The position numbers and the translations under genes are program-made. A DNA stretch of 47,819 nucleotides, taken from positions 1-47,819 of the forward strand of contig CAJUCA010000006.1 in the NCBI GenBank assembly GCA_910585265.1, written 5' to 3'. The notes beneath the pieces are model-generated. The model was not told where the DNA came from. It did not search any database and worked only from the letters and a program-made list of their open reading frames with translations. This stretch comes from an uncultured Oscillospiraceae bacterium (GTDB taxonomy: Bacteria > Bacillota > Clostridia > Oscillospirales > Oscillospiraceae). This document shows positions 47,050-47,819 of this stretch, piece by piece (within the stretch, counting starts at the first letter, position 1; every line of letters begins with the position of its first letter).

Positions 47050-47819
47050 GCGCGCGGTTCGGCCCCGCCGGGAACGCGGAGAATTTCCCGTACAAAGCCT
47101 CGGCGGACGCCCCGAAATGGCTGCGGGAGCTGGGCCTGGACTGCTATGAGTACCAATGCGGCAAGGGCGTCCACGTGGGGGAGGCCACCGCCCGGAAGGT
47201 GGGCGCGGTCGCCGCGGAGCACGGGATCTCCCTGTCCCTCCACGCGCCCTATTTCATCAACCTGGCCAACCCGGACCGGGACGCTCTGCAAAAGACCATC
47301 GGGTACATCACCGGGGCCTGCCGGGTGGCGGACTGGATGGGGGCGGAGCGGGTGGTGATCCACTCCGGCGCGCTGATGGGCCGCACCCGCCGGGAGGCCC
47401 TGGACACCGCCCGCCGTTCCCTGGGGGAGGTGATCGCCGCCTGCGACGGGGCGGGGTTCGGGCACCTCACCCTCTGCCCGGAGACCATGGGCAAGCTGGG
47501 CCAGCTGGGGGATCTGGACGAGGTGCTGGATCTGTGCGCCCTGGATGGTCGGCTGCTGCCCTGCGTGGACTTTGGCCACCTGTACGCCCGCTCCCTGGGG
47601 GCGGAGGACGGGCCGGAGGCCATGGAGCGGATGCTCAGCCGGATGGAGGAGGTGCTGGGGGCGGAGCGGGCCTCCCGGTTCCACAGCCACTTTTCCCACA
47701 TCGAGTTCACCCCCAACGGCGGGGAGAAATGCCACCGGACGTTTTCCGACGACGGGGGGTACGGCCCGGACTGGGGGCCGCTGGCCCAGGCGGTGGCGGC
47801 GCGGGGGTGGAGCCCCACC
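47046..47819 (+). CDS. AP endonuclease (family 2)/TIM-barrel enzyme, partial
   Basis: 258 codons from a GTG that overlaps the yqeG stop; the gene runs off the window. The barrel has metal-ligand motifs in order: LHAPYFINL, VVIHSGALMG, CPETMGKLGQLG, CVDFGHLYAR and FHSHFSHIEF. This matches the deoxyribonuclease IV/xylose-isomerase-like superfamily, which uses three zincs in Nfo. Whether it acts on abasic sites or is a sugar isomerase is not certain without the C-terminus. Confidence 0.8.
   Translation, partial: MSARFGPAGNAENFPYKASADAPKWLRELGLDCYEYQCGKGVHVGEATARKVGAVAAEHGISLSLHAPYFINLANPDRDALQKTIGYITGACRVADWMGAERVVIHSGALMGRTRREALDTARRSLGEVIAACDGAGFGHLTLCPETMGKLGQLGDLDEVLDLCALDGRLLPCVDFGHLYARSLGAEDGPEAMERMLSRMEEVLGAERASRFHSHFSHIEFTPNGGEKCHRTFSDDGGYGPDWGPLAQAVAARGWSPT

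Noticed and set aside
1..47819. tRNA, rRNA, CRISPR arrays and T-box leaders
   Set aside because: I saw no tRNA T-arm context, no rRNA, no short repeats with regular unique spacers, and no GGGTGGNACCGCG-type element upstream of aspS, hisS or serS. The tandem ~107-bp units lack spacers.

Overview
The window is chromosomal DNA of a GC-rich member of the Clostridia. The gene set and repeat style suggest Oscillospiraceae (Flavonifractor/Pseudoflavonifractor/Lawsonibacter-like); this is inferred from family knowledge, not from a database match. Nearly all genes are housekeeping, use strong Shine-Dalgarno sites and are rich in GC-ending codons. The left end (remB, PH-domain gene, gyrB, gyrA) is the usual block just downstream of dnaA-dnaN-recF. 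Together with parA, parB, rsmG and five parS sites, it places the window near the replication origin, which probably lies to the left.

Layout. 0.1-5.9 kb (+): remB, a PH-domain gene, gyrB, gyrA and a small membrane protein. 5.9-6.9 kb: a DUF559 endonuclease cassette with terminal inverted repeats sits at the start of rnhA and reads in frame into it. 7.0-7.4 kb: a ribbon-helix-helix regulator divergent from a 54-residue ORF. 7.6-22.1 kb (-): aspS, an ECF sigma/anti-sigma pair, hisS, mgsA, a MinD-like ATPase, rsmG, a membrane protein, mscL, an alanine-rich protein, serS, then parA-parB followed by two paralogous membrane coiled-coil proteins of unknown function. 22.1-24.8 kb: repeat arrays, parS sites and a second sigma/anti-sigma pair. 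24.8-30.9 kb: tadA, a YitT-family protein, azlCD, a lipid kinase, two SdpI-like genes flanking a truncated hydrolase, and dtd. 31-34.4 kb: a 70-residue protein, a partial copy of the mutL start, mutL and a GNAT gene. 34.4-39.5 kb: an XRE regulator, a lower-GC gene of unknown function, an FAD oxidoreductase, a flavoprotein remnant, a ParB/Srx-like protein and miaB. 39.6-42.4 kb: mreD-like gene and PBP2. 42.6-47.8 kb: a PTS-type IIC permease, a membrane-anchored XRE regulator, niaR, two genes of unknown function, a densely structured non-coding segment, yqeG, and an AP-endonuclease-like gene running off the end.

The most distinctive content is non-coding. There are (i) four copies of an exactly 162-bp palindromic element whose stems covary; (ii) about twelve copies of a ~107-bp unit with covarying hairpins, four of whose arrays start directly at a parS site; (iii) four copies of a larger hairpin-bearing composite element; (iv) a DUF559 cassette plus an empty relative sharing its terminal repeats; and (v) a ~240-nt promoter-preceded segment upstream of yqeG that folds on paper into nested multi-arm stems. 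Item (v), the DUF559-rnhA insertion, and the parS-linked repeats together with the two coiled-coil genes in the par operon are the best candidates for something undescribed. All structures and promoters were read by eye, and no search or folding program was run.
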